A stretch of 64,000 bases of DNA from Novipirellula aureliae (GTDB lineage: Bacteria > Planctomycetota > Planctomycetia > Pirellulales > Pirellulaceae), in the NCBI RefSeq assembly GCF_007860185.1, contig NZ_SJPY01000005.1, positions 186,001 to 250,000 on the forward strand, given 5' to 3'. Positions within the stretch are counted from its first letter, which is position 1, and each line of letters opens with the position of its first letter. The notes under the pieces were generated by a model. The model made no database searches and was not told the DNA's origin. It worked only from the letters and a program-made list of their open reading frames with translations. Below are positions 19,099 to 28,306 of the stretch, in pieces. The translations under genes and the position numbers were made by a program.

Positions 19099-19482
19099 AT
19101 GAAAAATCATCCAAGACATTCGATGGCTCTTTTTATTGTCGCTCTCACAGCAATCGCGACTTACCAAATCGCGTTAGCTGATCGCACTCCGACATGGCAA
19201 CACCCTGGTATTAACGATTTCGGCGATTCACCCTGCTTGGTCTCTTTTGACCTTGGTTCTGGAGGCGGTCAAAGTACGGGAGGCGTCCAACGAACAGTTC
19301 TTGTGAACGCTTCGTTTAACGATATTAGTGGCAAGCGGTTCCTTGGTGGGATTGTAACTGACAAATACAAGAAATTCACACGATTGGACGTCACGTTCCC
19401 AGGTACGCAGGCGTACATTTCGCTGGATCGCATAGCCTGTATAGAACTCCTTGACGTAGCAAAGGCCCAAACGGGCGGGTAA
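19099..19482 (+). CDS. Hypothetical exported protein, 127 aa
   Basis: The N-terminal hydrophobic stretch (MALFIVALTAIATYQIALA) reads as a signal peptide ending ALA-DR. The mature part is beta-rich with a Gly-rich loop (DLGSGGGQSTGGVQR) and one Cys pair. No known family. Stand-alone, with ~150 bp of empty sequence before it. Confidence 0.55.
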   Translation: MKNHPRHSMALFIVALTAIATYQIALADRTPTWQHPGINDFGDSPCLVSFDLGSGGGQSTGGVQRTVLVNASFNDISGKRFLGGIVTDKYKKFTRLDVTFPGTQAYISLDRIACIELLDVAKAQTGG

Positions 19483-19589
19483 ACATCGGATGCTCCGACG
19501 TCGCCTACGATAACTTTCCTGATGGCAAATGAAACGGGCCGACTCGATGATCCTGGACGTTGCCCGACTTCTTGAGTTCTGTTCTCGAA

Positions 19590-19697
19590 ATGCAATTAAT
19601 GATTTTCACTTTAAGAAATCGTGTCCGCGAGCTAAAAGCTGAAACTCGCAACGTGAATACGGAGATTGCAGAAATGAAAGAGGCGATAGCAATTTGA
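19590..19697 (+). CDS. Very small coiled-coil-like ORF, 35 aa
   Basis: TLRNRVRELKAETRNVNTEI, then AEMKEAIAI, reads as a short amphipathic helix with heptad-like spacing. It ends 2 nt before the next small frame, suggesting a pair. Coding status rests only on composition and spacing. Confidence 0.25.
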   Translation: MQLMIFTLRNRVRELKAETRNVNTEIAEMKEAIAI

Positions 19698-19699
19698 TC

Positions 19700-19837
19700 A
19701 TGTTTTTTATTCGCATGTGTCTTCACTTGCTTATTGCATCTTTTCTTTTGGCTACCCTTCCTTTCACGATTGTTGTTATATTGTTCGGCTTACTCACCAT
19801 TGTTAACCTGAGACGAACTATGGAGCCGAAAAGTTAA
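19700..19837 (+). CDS. Small single-span membrane peptide, 45 aa
   Basis: LHLLIASFLLATLPFTIVVI, then LFGLLTIVNLRRTMEPKS: a long hydrophobic helix followed by a positive tail. It follows the 35-aa frame by 2 nt. Too short to assign. Confidence 0.3.
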   Translation: MFFIRMCLHLLIASFLLATLPFTIVVILFGLLTIVNLRRTMEPKS

Positions 19838-19844
19838 GCTCCTG

Positions 19845-20156
19845 ATGACGAACGGATTCCCTCAGCTAGCCAGATCATTAATGTACCTCAACGGGGATGT
19901 AACGTGTCCGGAATGCGAATCGCGTTTTAACCTGATCGAATCTCTTGAGAATGCCACACAACCCAGAGCCAAAACATGCAACTTTCCGCTGGGTTATTCG
20001 CTAACCGAGGTTCTTTCCATAACCCGAACGCCGAAACATCCCGCCAGATCTACGAACCGTCTGGCCCATTCGAAATTCGTTGTCTACATGTGCAATCAGA
20101 TTCGACGGTGTCCCAACAAAATTGAATGTTTGAATTACCGGCTGGCAATACGTTGA
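19845..20156 (+). CDS. Uncertain ORF with a CxxC motif
   Basis: Only NGDVTCPECESRFNLIES looks protein-like (half a zinc ribbon). The remainder lacks any pattern. This 355-bp stretch (19838-20192) otherwise contains nothing I can name; it may be a decayed gene. Confidence 0.25.
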   Translation: MTNGFPQLARSLMYLNGDVTCPECESRFNLIESLENATQPRAKTCNFPLGYSLTEVLSITRTPKHPARSTNRLAHSKFVVYMCNQIRRCPNKIECLNYRLAIR

Positions 20157-20192
20157 CAAGTGTATCTTCCGATTGGAGGGAAAAAACGAGGA

Positions 20193-21161
20193 CTATTGTT
20201 TTGGCGGGTCAGGTAGCAGGCCAATGCTTTCCATCGACTGGACGGTCAACGCAGCGTCCTCGCTCGTGTATCCTCGCCTCATCAACAGCGCCTTCGCTGC
20301 GGCTCGGCGTTCGCTAAGCGTGTAGCCAGGTTGCCAAGGTTTACGATTGATACCGTCGACCTTTCGCTTGTTTATTTGATTGATTTCTTCCACCCGGTCC
20401 AATAGCTCCTGCCGCTGCTGCTTGCCGCTGCGTTGATTCGCTTTCAGCTCGCTTTCAATTGACTTCAGTTCACTCGCCAGCTTCTCAGGCTGGTAATTGG
20501 TTGAAGGTTCACGTAGTTCTCGCGTCAATCTAGTCGACCATGTTGACTCGGCACGTTGTCTTTGTGACTCTACTTCTGCAGCAATCTTGTCAGAGTGTTT
20601 CTGCGCACGCGATGCCGTTCGCGACAAGTATGGCTGTAGCTTCAAAGCGATGCCCTCCTCGGCTATAAAGACCTGATTCTCGAAGGACAGACGTGGCAAA
20701 AAATTCTGCACTCCGTACTTCGCGATCAGATCGCAGCACTGTGTAATCCTATTCAGCGACCTCGACAGTCTTTCGATCTTAGCGACATCGCGATTCTCAA
20801 AAGCACGTTCTTGACCGAAGCGTTCTTCGGGAATAAGAGCACGGGCGAGGTCCAATCCTTTCTCAACCACTGCGATCTCGTCGTCCGACGGCGTTCCTTC
20901 CACGCCATTAACGCCATTCGCATTGGGGGATGTTGGTGTAGCTGATTCCTCGGGGGCGGATGCAAATCGGTTTTCCCGAACATCCCCTGCGAACGTAGGA
21001 GTCGCAATCGGAAACAGATTGAGTGACGCAAGAGCAATCGAGCCCAACGAGAAAAACGAGACGGATTTGAGTCGAAGGAGATGTCTCACTTGAGGCTCCA
21101 GCTGAAGTTGCGAACGGATTCTCTTGCCTCTTTTATGCATCCGCATTCCGGACGGCGGCAC
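20193..21161 (-). CDS. Hypothetical exported helical protein
   Basis: 322 aa. A twin-Arg-poor leader with a hydrophobic segment (FFSLGSIALASLNLFPIATP) is followed by ~260 mostly helical, charged residues (AAEVESQRQRAESTWSTRLT; LKSIESELKANQRSGKQQRQ), probably coiled coil. The end GYTSEDAALTVQSMESIGL has a UBA/CUE-like helical look (weak). An internal Met (MHKRGKRIRS) could be the true start. No relation to neighbouring RNA-repair genes is evident. Confidence 0.6.
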   Translation of the reverse strand: MPPSGMRMHKRGKRIRSQLQLEPQVRHLLRLKSVSFFSLGSIALASLNLFPIATPTFAGDVRENRFASAPEESATPTSPNANGVNGVEGTPSDDEIAVVEKGLDLARALIPEERFGQERAFENRDVAKIERLSRSLNRITQCCDLIAKYGVQNFLPRLSFENQVFIAEEGIALKLQPYLSRTASRAQKHSDKIAAEVESQRQRAESTWSTRLTRELREPSTNYQPEKLASELKSIESELKANQRSGKQQRQELLDRVEEINQINKRKVDGINRKPWQPGYTLSERRAAAKALLMRRGYTSEDAALTVQSMESIGLLPDPPKQ

Positions 21162-21270
21162 TTTCGGAGGCCAAGAAAGTTTAGAATAGCGGCGTTCGAG
21201 AGGGCGTGCAAAACACCCACGTTCATTAGCCGAGCTATGTATTTGGTATCAGACATCCCAATTGTAGGGG

Positions 21271-22287
21271 TCACAATGATCGGCTTTGATCGACATGCCT
21301 GAGTGAATGCCGCAACTGTCCGACGTGACCCATGTTTTCGCGTTGTGAATGATGGCTTCTCCGAAAGCGATCATCAGCCATTTCCATTCCCCTGAGGACC
21401 ATGTTCGCCGGGACGATGAACTGCTCCAGGCCGCAGCGTGCGACGAGTTCCAATTCAGCGGTCAGTTGCTCGTATTGCGTTGTGTGAAAGTCGAGATCAG
21501 CCGCGCTGAGCGTTCCCTTCTCGGGGCCGGTTTGCTTTTGGCTAATCAGGTCGTCGAGGAATAGTAGCGTGGCGGTCTCGTTGAGCTTGACGAGGTTGGC
21601 TTCGACTTCGCCGGTCCGCATTAGATGGATGCCGGTCAGCAGGACGCGGTAAACGTGCAGTAGCGGTTTGACCCGTGGCGGTGATTCTTTTCCGAATAGT
21701 TTCCACTGGGTTGCGGCGAAGCCGAGGTAGTGATGGGCGTGATGCTTGGTGATACAGTCGGCTGTGATCGACTTCAATTCGTCGAACTCCTTGGTCGCGA
21801 ACACGACCAACGGTGAAAATATCTGTTCGAGCACGTAGCCGTTACAACGCAGCATCAGAGCGAAGAATTTCGATGCGTCGTGGGTGACCAAGTCGATTTC
21901 TAACCCATCGTAGATGCCTTCCTTTTCGACCGTTTGATCACCTTCATCGAGACCCACGACTGTTTCAATAGGCAGCAAATGCACGCCACGAAGATCGAAG
22001 TCAGAATCAGGCGACGGGAAACCGTCGCGCGAGTCGTGAACCAAGCACGGCACCATCTCAACGCCCAGGTCCAATAGAATCCGATAGCGAAGTGTTCCGT
22101 CGAGAATCTCATCCCCGTCTTCGAGCGGATAGACAATCAGCGGATCGATCAATCCCACCGCCCGCAGAATCGCCTCGATCCTTTGCCGATACTTCTTAGC
22201 GACAGTGCGTTCGTTTCGGGGAACCAGTTTGACAATCGAGATATCCATGCCGTGAACCGGCTTACCGTTCTTTTCGTTGGCACTCAT
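21271..22287 (-). CDS. ParB/Srx-like domain fused to an RlaP-type nucleotidyltransferase
   Basis: 338 aa. Residues 1-100 are ParB-N-like: DISIVKLVPRNERTVAKKYR, then GLIDPLIVYPLEDGDEILDG with the DG..R turn. From ~108, FPSPDSDFDLRGVHLLPIET, then EIDLVTHDASKFFALMLRCN, is the pol-beta nucleotidyltransferase called RlaP (RNA-ligase-associated), with the catalytic DSDFD carboxylates. The usual first strand and GS motif just before FPSPDSD (SGAHLYG-like) is replaced by the end of the ParB-like domain, so activity is doubtful. RlaP is known from RNA-repair operons. Here it sits with EEP, PARG and receiver-domain genes of the same type. Confidence 0.75.
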   Translation of the reverse strand: MSANEKNGKPVHGMDISIVKLVPRNERTVAKKYRQRIEAILRAVGLIDPLIVYPLEDGDEILDGTLRYRILLDLGVEMVPCLVHDSRDGFPSPDSDFDLRGVHLLPIETVVGLDEGDQTVEKEGIYDGLEIDLVTHDASKFFALMLRCNGYVLEQIFSPLVVFATKEFDELKSITADCITKHHAHHYLGFAATQWKLFGKESPPRVKPLLHVYRVLLTGIHLMRTGEVEANLVKLNETATLLFLDDLISQKQTGPEKGTLSAADLDFHTTQYEQLTAELELVARCGLEQFIVPANMVLRGMEMADDRFRRSHHSQRENMGHVGQLRHSLRHVDQSRSL

Positions 22288-22394
22288 GACGATACCTCCA
22301 AGTTGTTGGTCGGATCAAACTGAAAGTCACCAGAAAGCTCCGGACGATTGTCAAGCTGAAAAAGCGACGCAACGAACTCCAGGGCGGTTGTCCT

Positions 22395-22655
22395 GTGGAA
22401 TTGACGATCGAGCATGTCGAACCGATGTCGGAAGAAGAGGCTATCGAAACCGAGCGGCGTTGGCACTTGCTTTTGGAGAATTTGCAAAATCGGGATGCGT
22501 GGGAGGAGACTGTATTCGCCGACGTGCAATCGCTGCTCACATCTCGGTGGTTTCCGTATGCGAACAACATCAAGTCGTTCGTCGAACAACTCAAGTCAGC
22601 GACGCTATGTGATGAACTCTATTCAGGCACCGAACGCCAATCGATGCTGTTCTAA
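22395..22655 (+). CDS. Hypothetical small protein on the opposite strand
   Basis: 86 aa from a GTG: VEPMSEEEAIETERRWHLLL, then ENLQNRDAWEETVFADVQSL, looks like a normal soluble helical protein. The frame stays open upstream to about 22290 (Lys/Arg-rich), so the real start is uncertain. The antisense frame (22284-22589) has poorer composition. No family known. Confidence 0.35.
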   Translation: MELTIEHVEPMSEEEAIETERRWHLLLENLQNRDAWEETVFADVQSLLTSRWFPYANNIKSFVEQLKSATLCDELYSGTERQSMLF

Positions 22656-22707
22656 AGGCGGTTGTCAATCCTAGATAGCGAACATCTGGATCAAACTTGG
22701 AAATGGT

Positions 22708-23460
22708 TTAGCGTGTATAATCGATCGTTTCAATATCAACCCAAACGCCAAAGTGATCAGACAAACTCGATGTCCGCTCGCTCTCACCAGGCCAAACGTT
22801 TGACGATCTGCGAAAACGTGATGTCCATGATTCGGAGAGACAATTATGATCGATCGCCGAACATCGACCTTCGGTCAATTCACTCACCCGATCGAATTCG
22901 CCCGATGCCAAGCAATTCAAGCCGGAAGTCTTGATCGCATCGCGAAGTGCGGTCCGTCCGACTCTTGAACCGCAGTAGTGCGAGTTGGCCAAATCTTGAT
23001 TAAGGTCGCCTGCGATACAAAAGCCGCTATCAGGATTCTCCGCTTGAATCCTAGTCCAATCGGTCGCCTGTTTCGCAAACACGCTGACAAAGGCGTCAGC
23101 ACCACGGAGTGGATCAAACCACGTGTCAGCGAGCCAAGGCAAGACGGTTCCATAGACGATCAATGAACCATCCGGCGTTGCGATTTCCACGCAGACCGAA
23201 CGAATAGGATCTACAACCGCCAACTCACGGACAATTGGAAAACGACACCAAATCGCCGTCCAAACCTCGCCCTCCGATTGCGCACGATCGCTACCTGTTG
23301 TCGATCGCATCTCGAAGTCAGACCCTGGAGAAACATCACTATGCGACTCGGTTAAGATCCAAATATCAGAACAGTCACGCTTGATATGTTCCATAAGCAG
23401 CTTCGCTTTGGCCGAATCTCCGCTCGTCGGTCGTGCCAGATTCCATGTCGCGATTCTCAT
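22708..23460 (-). CDS. Endonuclease/exonuclease/phosphatase (EEP) family protein
   Basis: 250 aa, single-domain length. MRIATWNLARPT is strand 1 with the catalytic Asn. DIWILTESH supplies the metal-binding Glu. GFCIAGDLNQD is the GDxN motif, and the end SSLSDHFGVWVDI is the SDH motif with the general-base His. The fold hydrolyses phosphodiesters or phosphomonoesters in nucleic acids or nucleotides. The neighbours suggest RNA-end or cyclic-phosphate processing, but the substrate cannot be read from sequence. Good start with no competing upstream Met. Confidence 0.8.
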   Translation of the reverse strand: MRIATWNLARPTSGDSAKAKLLMEHIKRDCSDIWILTESHSDVSPGSDFEMRSTTGSDRAQSEGEVWTAIWCRFPIVRELAVVDPIRSVCVEIATPDGSLIVYGTVLPWLADTWFDPLRGADAFVSVFAKQATDWTRIQAENPDSGFCIAGDLNQDLANSHYCGSRVGRTALRDAIKTSGLNCLASGEFDRVSELTEGRCSAIDHNCLSESWTSRFRRSSNVWPGESERTSSLSDHFGVWVDIETIDYTR

Positions 23461-23600
23461 TGATCGACTTCCAATTATTGCTGAATATTTAAAACTAAAG
23501 CAGCTCTACCTCAAGCAACTGAAAATACGTCGTAGAACGGACGTAGATACCTTCGTTCGTCAGACCAATCGGTGATGGCAAAGACCACGCGATGGAATGC

Positions 23601-24384
23601 TCAGGCAAATTCACCTTTCAGAGCACTTCGAAAATCCTTTGCCTTTTGCAGCGGGTCATTCGCGAACATGCTACATCCCCACGCACCCAGCCCGAGAGAC
23701 TCGTCATCGTAGGCCCAGGCAATCGAAAGCACGCGTAAAATCCGCTGGCGAAGCATTGGCTCTGCATCGAGTCGACCGATCGCCGGTGCGTACGGCGCGG
23801 CACACGTCAAAAAGCTGAGCGGCCACGGTGTATCGCATTCCATTCCCGCATCGTCACGAAAAACGGGTACGTTCGGCGACAGAATCGTCCAGTCGCTCGA
23901 AGCGGCCGGATCATTGTCGCGGTGAAAGTCGTACATCGGATCATCGAAAAGCGTGGCGTACAACTTACTGGACCGCCAGAGCGTTTCCTCTTGAGCAGTC
24001 GCGTCCCGCAAGAAACCATTGCCAGGTTCAACGCCATTTGCGATATTGAGAGCCAAGGGACGATGCCCTTCTGCTACCAGGGCAGGGGCTGCGGCCAGTG
24101 TGGTTTGTCACCAAAGTCTCAGCGTGCCTGTCGTCTTGAGATCGCAGTGTCGCATCCGGCAGACTGGCATCGAGTGCAATGGAAACCTTCGCCGCTTCAG
24201 CCGCCTTGATTTCCGCTGACCAATCGACCACCCCATCGTCGGTCAGATACTCGCCATGGTCCATTGCCTCGAGGGCAGACCGCCCAAGTGACTCCGCGAT
24301 CTCCTGACGTATTCCAAGAACACGTTGATGCCCCCGAGCCAACTCCGCTGAATCGATACAATCTGTGAAACGTAGGGCAGTCAT
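23601..24384 (-). pseudogene. Microbial-type poly(ADP-ribose) glycohydrolase (PARG), single frameshift
   Basis: The N-terminal frame (24384 down to about 24095) carries RIAxE-type helices and ends TLVTNHT. Shifting one base then gives AAAPALVAEGHRPLALNIAN, which continues as GVEPGNGFLRDATAQEE, FRDDAGMECDTPWPLSFLTC and LGAWGCSMFANDP to 23601. That is the microbial PARG (DUF2263/TIGR02452) order. The break lies within GGCCAGTG at about 24094-24101. The catalytic loop GGG-x-QEE reads GNG. It removes ADP-ribose from proteins or nucleic acids in other bacteria. Here it is frameshifted; a sequencing error is possible. Confidence 0.7.
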
Positions 24385-24426
24385 GTCAGAATCTCTCCGC
24401 CAGAAGTATTTTCCTTCGCACTATCG

Positions 24427-24729
24427 TCACCCATCGCGTTTCCTCACCATTGTTTCAATCGCCCGAATCCCATTCTCCATCTTTGTCCGCGCCGACACAT
24501 TGGCCGAATGCACCATCATCGCTGGCGGGACAAAACCGTGCAACGCAACTTGCTCTTCGATCCATATCACAACATCGTAACCGGTGCCGCGTTCATCGTC
24601 GCCAAGGTCGTGATCCAAACTGATCTCCGTGACATCACCAGCCTTTAACAAGTCTATCGCCTCATCCGGCCAATAGGCCCGGTGCCATCCATCGGGTGTC
24701 GTTCGTTCGTCATCGAGATAGATTTTCAT
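24427..24729 (-). CDS. Cyclic-phosphate-processing receiver-domain protein
   Basis: 100 aa. MKIYLDDERTTPDGWHRAYW, then PDEAIDLL, ISLDHDLGDDERGTGYDVVI and VHSANVSARTKM matches the small stand-alone receiver-like family with DDE and DHDLG acidic clusters, proposed to process cyclic phosphates in RNA-repair operons (family prediction, not biochemistry I can confirm). Compact, no signal peptide. It is the last gene of the left RNA-repair block and on the same strand as PARG and EEP. Confidence 0.75.
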   Translation of the reverse strand: MKIYLDDERTTPDGWHRAYWPDEAIDLLKAGDVTEISLDHDLGDDERGTGYDVVIWIEEQVALHGFVPPAMMVHSANVSARTKMENGIRAIETMVRKRDG

Positions 24730-25008
24730 CTAATTCTCGTTTCAATCATTTGGCCCTTGGCACTCGGCGGCCTTCACCATCTCGCCAATCGGCATCAGAG
24801 ATTCGGCAAGAGTATTCTCCGTTATAGTCGAGCAACCGAGGCAAAATTAACTCCAGAAAGCGAAAGCAGAGAGTTCGACCCTCGACTGGACCTGCAATCC
24901 CGCGGCGCTAAGCTTGCATCGGTTCTTGGGACGAGGGTGTGCACATACGAGTTGCTAAGCCTTGAAAGCGTGGTCGCGGCATCTTCGTGGTAAGCGTACC
25001 GGAACAAA

Positions 25009-27120
25009 TCAATCTCTAGTCGTGCCTCCTTTGACGGGCATCAGGTTGCCGCGTAGAGGCTGTTGGTCGAGTTCATCCGCGTCATCTCGGTAGCTGCGGA
25101 CAGCCATCTTCCAAAATTCGTATCCGTACCTTTCCCGTACTACGGTCATCCTCATCACATCAGTGGTGCCATCGGCAATCCGCAGCCCCATTAAGTCGCG
25201 AACTCGATCACCGAGATCGACTTCGCGGCTGTATCCCATCGCCCCATGTGATCGCATCGCGGCGTCGCATGCGGCGAGCGCAATTTCGACTCCTTCGGCC
25301 TTCAGTCCGTCAACCAAAGGCGAGGCAGCTTTGTAGTCCCCCTGGTCAATTAAGTCAGCTGCCTCGCGTGCTAGCGCCATCGCCATACGCAGCTTCGTAA
25401 GGTATTCGCCAATCGGTTGCTGAAGGTGGGTGAAACGACCGATGGGGCCGCCGAATGCATCTCGAGTTGCAATGCGTTCGGCCATCTGGTCCAACGCTGC
25501 CTCGCCGCATCCGATCGCTGCAGCCGCCTGCATCAATCGCCAGTATTGAAAGTGTTCAGTGAAAATCTTGCCACCGTCGCCATCTTCGCCGAGGATATGA
25601 TCTTTGCTCACAAACATATCGTCGAACTCTAACCCGCCGAAGGAATTGCCAGTCAGCCCGTGGGCGTACCGGTCGACAATCCGCAATCCAGGATGGTCGA
25701 TCGGGAGCAGAAACGCCGACCTAGATCCGGTTTCGCCATGGGCCGCGAGGGTATAGAGAACAACATGAGTAGCCTCTCGAAGGCGGGCGTTCCAAAGTTT
25801 GCGACCTGTCAGTTTGAAACCATCGCCGTAACGAACCGCCTTCGATTGCATCTGCTTCATGTCCGTTCCGGCCTCGGGTTCAGTGATCGCGACTGCAACG
25901 TAGGCACTGCCAGCGACGAGGTCGTTAAGAACTTTCCGGACAAGAGCTGAGTCCGACTTCACGAGCGGTCGACCATGCGCACCACCGATAACGTCACGCA
26001 GGTTCAAATTGTGCCGTCCAGCATGCCGGAATATCTCAAGCGTCTTGCTTGCCGACCAGCCACCACCGCCGACCTCTCTAGGCAGGTCCAGACCCGGCAA
26101 ACCAAAAGTCGCGCCCTCACGCCGCCAGGCATTCGGTGATGAAAACTCGCCGGTTGATTGCAGGCGCTCCGCAAGCTTTTCCATCTCCGACTTAACAGAT
26201 TCGATGGACGCCCCGACGTTGCCGTGACTATCGCCATTGGGTGAAATCAGTCGAATGGTAAATACTGTGTTCAATTCATAGGTCTGATTTGACTTGTCGA
26301 CACCGGCCGGGCTGTGGAAGAAAACTTGTGCTTTGGAGGAGAATGATTCGCCGCGATATTCGATAATGAACGTGCGATTACCGAGCGGACTGCCCGGATT
26401 AAGGAAAGACAACTTACCATCGCTGATTTCCTTCAACAGCACAAAGTGACGTCCACGAACCGTTCCATCCGCTTGTGTCACAGTGTATGCGAGAATCTTT
26501 AATTCGCCCCTCTTCGTCGATAGATCAGGGCCGTCGGCTGGAGACCACCTTTGCCCCGTGGTCACATGAGGGCTATTCGGAGCTGATACTGTCGATATCG
26601 CGAACGGTTTTTCGTCAAGATCGCTGCAAACGTACGCCAACAATTCAACGAAACGCTCGTTGTCAATTCGCCCCTCTTTCAGTTCCGGTTTGGACTGAAA
26701 CATCCGGAGTGCCGATCGGTGTGGGTACGGATCGACTGGCAGGTCAGCCATGATGCGTATTCCTTGAGCGGCGATCAACGCCGCAGAGAGCGGACACGCG
26801 CCACCACCATTACGGTCAATCAGTTGATCAAGCTCGCCTTGTGCAACGATCACGGGGGAGTTTTCACTGTGCAGGTGCTGAACTTGGATGAGGGCGTCGT
26901 TTGGCTCTAAAAGCAGTTTTGTTTCGTGCGCCGTCTTCGGCATATCCTGCCCGAGAGAGATCCCAGAAATCGCAAAACAAGCTATCGCGAAAATGAGCAA
27001 AATAGTCATTGGCAGTTGAGTGCGATTCTGCCTATCGATTGAGCAGCGAATGCGATTAAACATGCTACCCACGAGTGGTTCGAGATCAGAAATAACTCTT
27101 GGTTTGCTTCGCGTATTCAT
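25009..27120 (-). CDS. Fusion: exported C39-like peptidase domain plus acyl-CoA dehydrogenase
   Basis: 703 aa. Residues ~38-60 (MTILLIFAIACFAISGISLG) form a signal or anchor. Residues 70-300 resemble a papain-like C39-type domain: GGGACPLSAALIAAQGIR with Cys, and GRHFVLLKEISDGKLSFLNP with His. From ~310 to 690 it is a complete-looking acyl-CoA dehydrogenase (FGLPGLDLPREVGGGGW; AITEPEAGTDMKQMQS; FTLTG-like FKLTGRKLWNA; GAMGYSREVDLGDRVRDLMG). A cytosolic flavoenzyme behind a signal peptide is odd. This may be an in-frame junction of two genes made by deletion, or an assembly artefact. Confidence 0.7.
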   Translation of the reverse strand: MNTRSKPRVISDLEPLVGSMFNRIRCSIDRQNRTQLPMTILLIFAIACFAISGISLGQDMPKTAHETKLLLEPNDALIQVQHLHSENSPVIVAQGELDQLIDRNGGGACPLSAALIAAQGIRIMADLPVDPYPHRSALRMFQSKPELKEGRIDNERFVELLAYVCSDLDEKPFAISTVSAPNSPHVTTGQRWSPADGPDLSTKRGELKILAYTVTQADGTVRGRHFVLLKEISDGKLSFLNPGSPLGNRTFIIEYRGESFSSKAQVFFHSPAGVDKSNQTYELNTVFTIRLISPNGDSHGNVGASIESVKSEMEKLAERLQSTGEFSSPNAWRREGATFGLPGLDLPREVGGGGWSASKTLEIFRHAGRHNLNLRDVIGGAHGRPLVKSDSALVRKVLNDLVAGSAYVAVAITEPEAGTDMKQMQSKAVRYGDGFKLTGRKLWNARLREATHVVLYTLAAHGETGSRSAFLLPIDHPGLRIVDRYAHGLTGNSFGGLEFDDMFVSKDHILGEDGDGGKIFTEHFQYWRLMQAAAAIGCGEAALDQMAERIATRDAFGGPIGRFTHLQQPIGEYLTKLRMAMALAREAADLIDQGDYKAASPLVDGLKAEGVEIALAACDAAMRSHGAMGYSREVDLGDRVRDLMGLRIADGTTDVMRMTVVRERYGYEFWKMAVRSYRDDADELDQQPLRGNLMPVKGGTTRD

Positions 27121-27207
27121 GATTGCTAAACGGATCCTGTTTACCTAGTTGGCGTTTCTGACGTTTTGTAGCATTGTGCTAGGGTCTTAAACCTGAGTTG
27201 TGTACCG

Positions 27208-27294
27208 CTACTTTTTCTTTCCCTTCGCGGGTTTCGTCTTTGGTGATTTTGGCGGACGTTTGCCCGCTTTTCGCTTCCCCTCACCTTTTTTCAT
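27208..27294 (-). CDS. Tiny Lys-rich basic peptide, 28 aa
   Basis: MKKGEGKRKAGKRPPKSPKT, then KPAKGKKK and stop. Composition suits a nucleic-acid-binding tail or a remnant of one. No clear ribosome-binding site. The rest of the gap 27121-27472 contains the inverted repeat described next. Confidence 0.3.
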   Translation of the reverse strand: MKKGEGKRKAGKRPPKSPKTKPAKGKKK

Positions 27295-27413
27295 GACAGG
27301 TACCCGCAGCTGAATCCATGTCTCGAATTAAAAGCGACCGAAGCAACCATGCAGGTGGTTGTTTTGTAAATATTACGTACAGACACCCCATCCGTCAAAC
27401 AGGCAAGCAACAC

Positions 27414-27431
27414 GCCGGCAGACATGCCGGC
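27414..27431. promoter_or_regulatory. Inverted repeat upstream of brxA (candidate operator)
   Basis: GCCGGCA-GACA-TGCCGGC, perfect 7-bp arms, 41 bp before the brxA ATG. A symmetric site at this distance could bind a dimeric repressor or form a leader hairpin. No regulator gene is adjacent. Confidence 0.35.
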
Positions 27432-27472
27432 ACCTGACGGCGGTAGTTGACATCCGGTGATTTGTCGTGATA

Positions 27473-28306
27473 ATGGACGAAAATCAGCAGTGCAGGAGCT
27501 TGCCACGGGTGGACGCGTTTAATTCAGTTTCAGAACAGGCGGAAGAATTCGGCTTGATTGCTGGCCCCAGTGGGCCGCACTCCAGCCGAACGATGATGCT
27601 TGCTGAACTACAAACGCTCCTAGATACGGTTCCGGCGGAATCTGATTTCGGGCAATTCCAGCAGGCCGTTGTTGATGAAAACGTGCTGGGTAAGTCGACG
27701 GACTCCAATCGCAAAGGAACCCTGCGTCGACTCCGTGAGCTTTATTCGCTTGATAAGTTGGCGCCCTTGTTCCGTGTCTTTCGATCGTTGTGGGAGTTGG
27801 ATGAATCAGGGCAACCACTACTGGCGATTTTGATTGCTTACGCCCGCGACCCGTTGCTTCGATCAACCGCGACGGCGGTTCTGGAAACACCAGATGGCAT
27901 GGAACTGATGCGACAATCGGTTTGTAGCTCGATCGATGACTTCACGAACGGGCGCATGGGTGAGTCAACAATCGACAAGGTTGCGCGCAACACAAGTTCA
28001 TCCTGGAGTCAGTCTGGACACTTAGTTGGACGGGTTCGGAAGGTGCGAACACAAGTCGATGCAACACCAGTCACGGTCACGTTTGCTTTGCTGCTCGGGT
28101 ACGTCATGGGGCTGCGAGGCAAGAAGTTGTTGTCGAGTGAGTTCATGCGACTGCTAGATGCACCAGAGGATATCGCGTTAGCTCGGGCGATTGACGCTCG
28201 CAGGCTTGGGCTGATTTCCCTGCGTGAAGCACAAGATATTTTTGACGTTGGCTTTGGTGCTCTGTTAACCGAACGTGAACTGAGGATTGCAAATGGGACG
28301 AATTGA
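27473..28306 (+). CDS. brxA: BREX protein BrxA (DUF1819)
   Basis: 277 aa from the ATG (a GTG in the same frame lies 6 nt upstream). FGQFQQAVVDENVLGKSTDS, RKGTLRRLRELYSLD, then LLAILIAYARDPLLRSTATA, is the BrxA winged-helix-like body, about 200 aa in the family. The ~60 extra N-terminal residues are unusual. BrxA is a small DNA-binding protein and the first gene of type I BREX operons. It overlaps brxB by 14 nt, indicating coupling. Confidence 0.85.
   Translation: MDENQQCRSLPRVDAFNSVSEQAEEFGLIAGPSGPHSSRTMMLAELQTLLDTVPAESDFGQFQQAVVDENVLGKSTDSNRKGTLRRLRELYSLDKLAPLFRVFRSLWELDESGQPLLAILIAYARDPLLRSTATAVLETPDGMELMRQSVCSSIDDFTNGRMGESTIDKVARNTSSSWSQSGHLVGRVRKVRTQVDATPVTVTFALLLGYVMGLRGKKLLSSEFMRLLDAPEDIALARAIDARRLGLISLREAQDIFDVGFGALLTERELRIANGTN

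Noticed and set aside
24730-25008. Gene between the receiver-domain gene and the acyl-CoA dehydrogenase fusion
   Set aside because: Frames on both strands are short with no motif; treated as empty.
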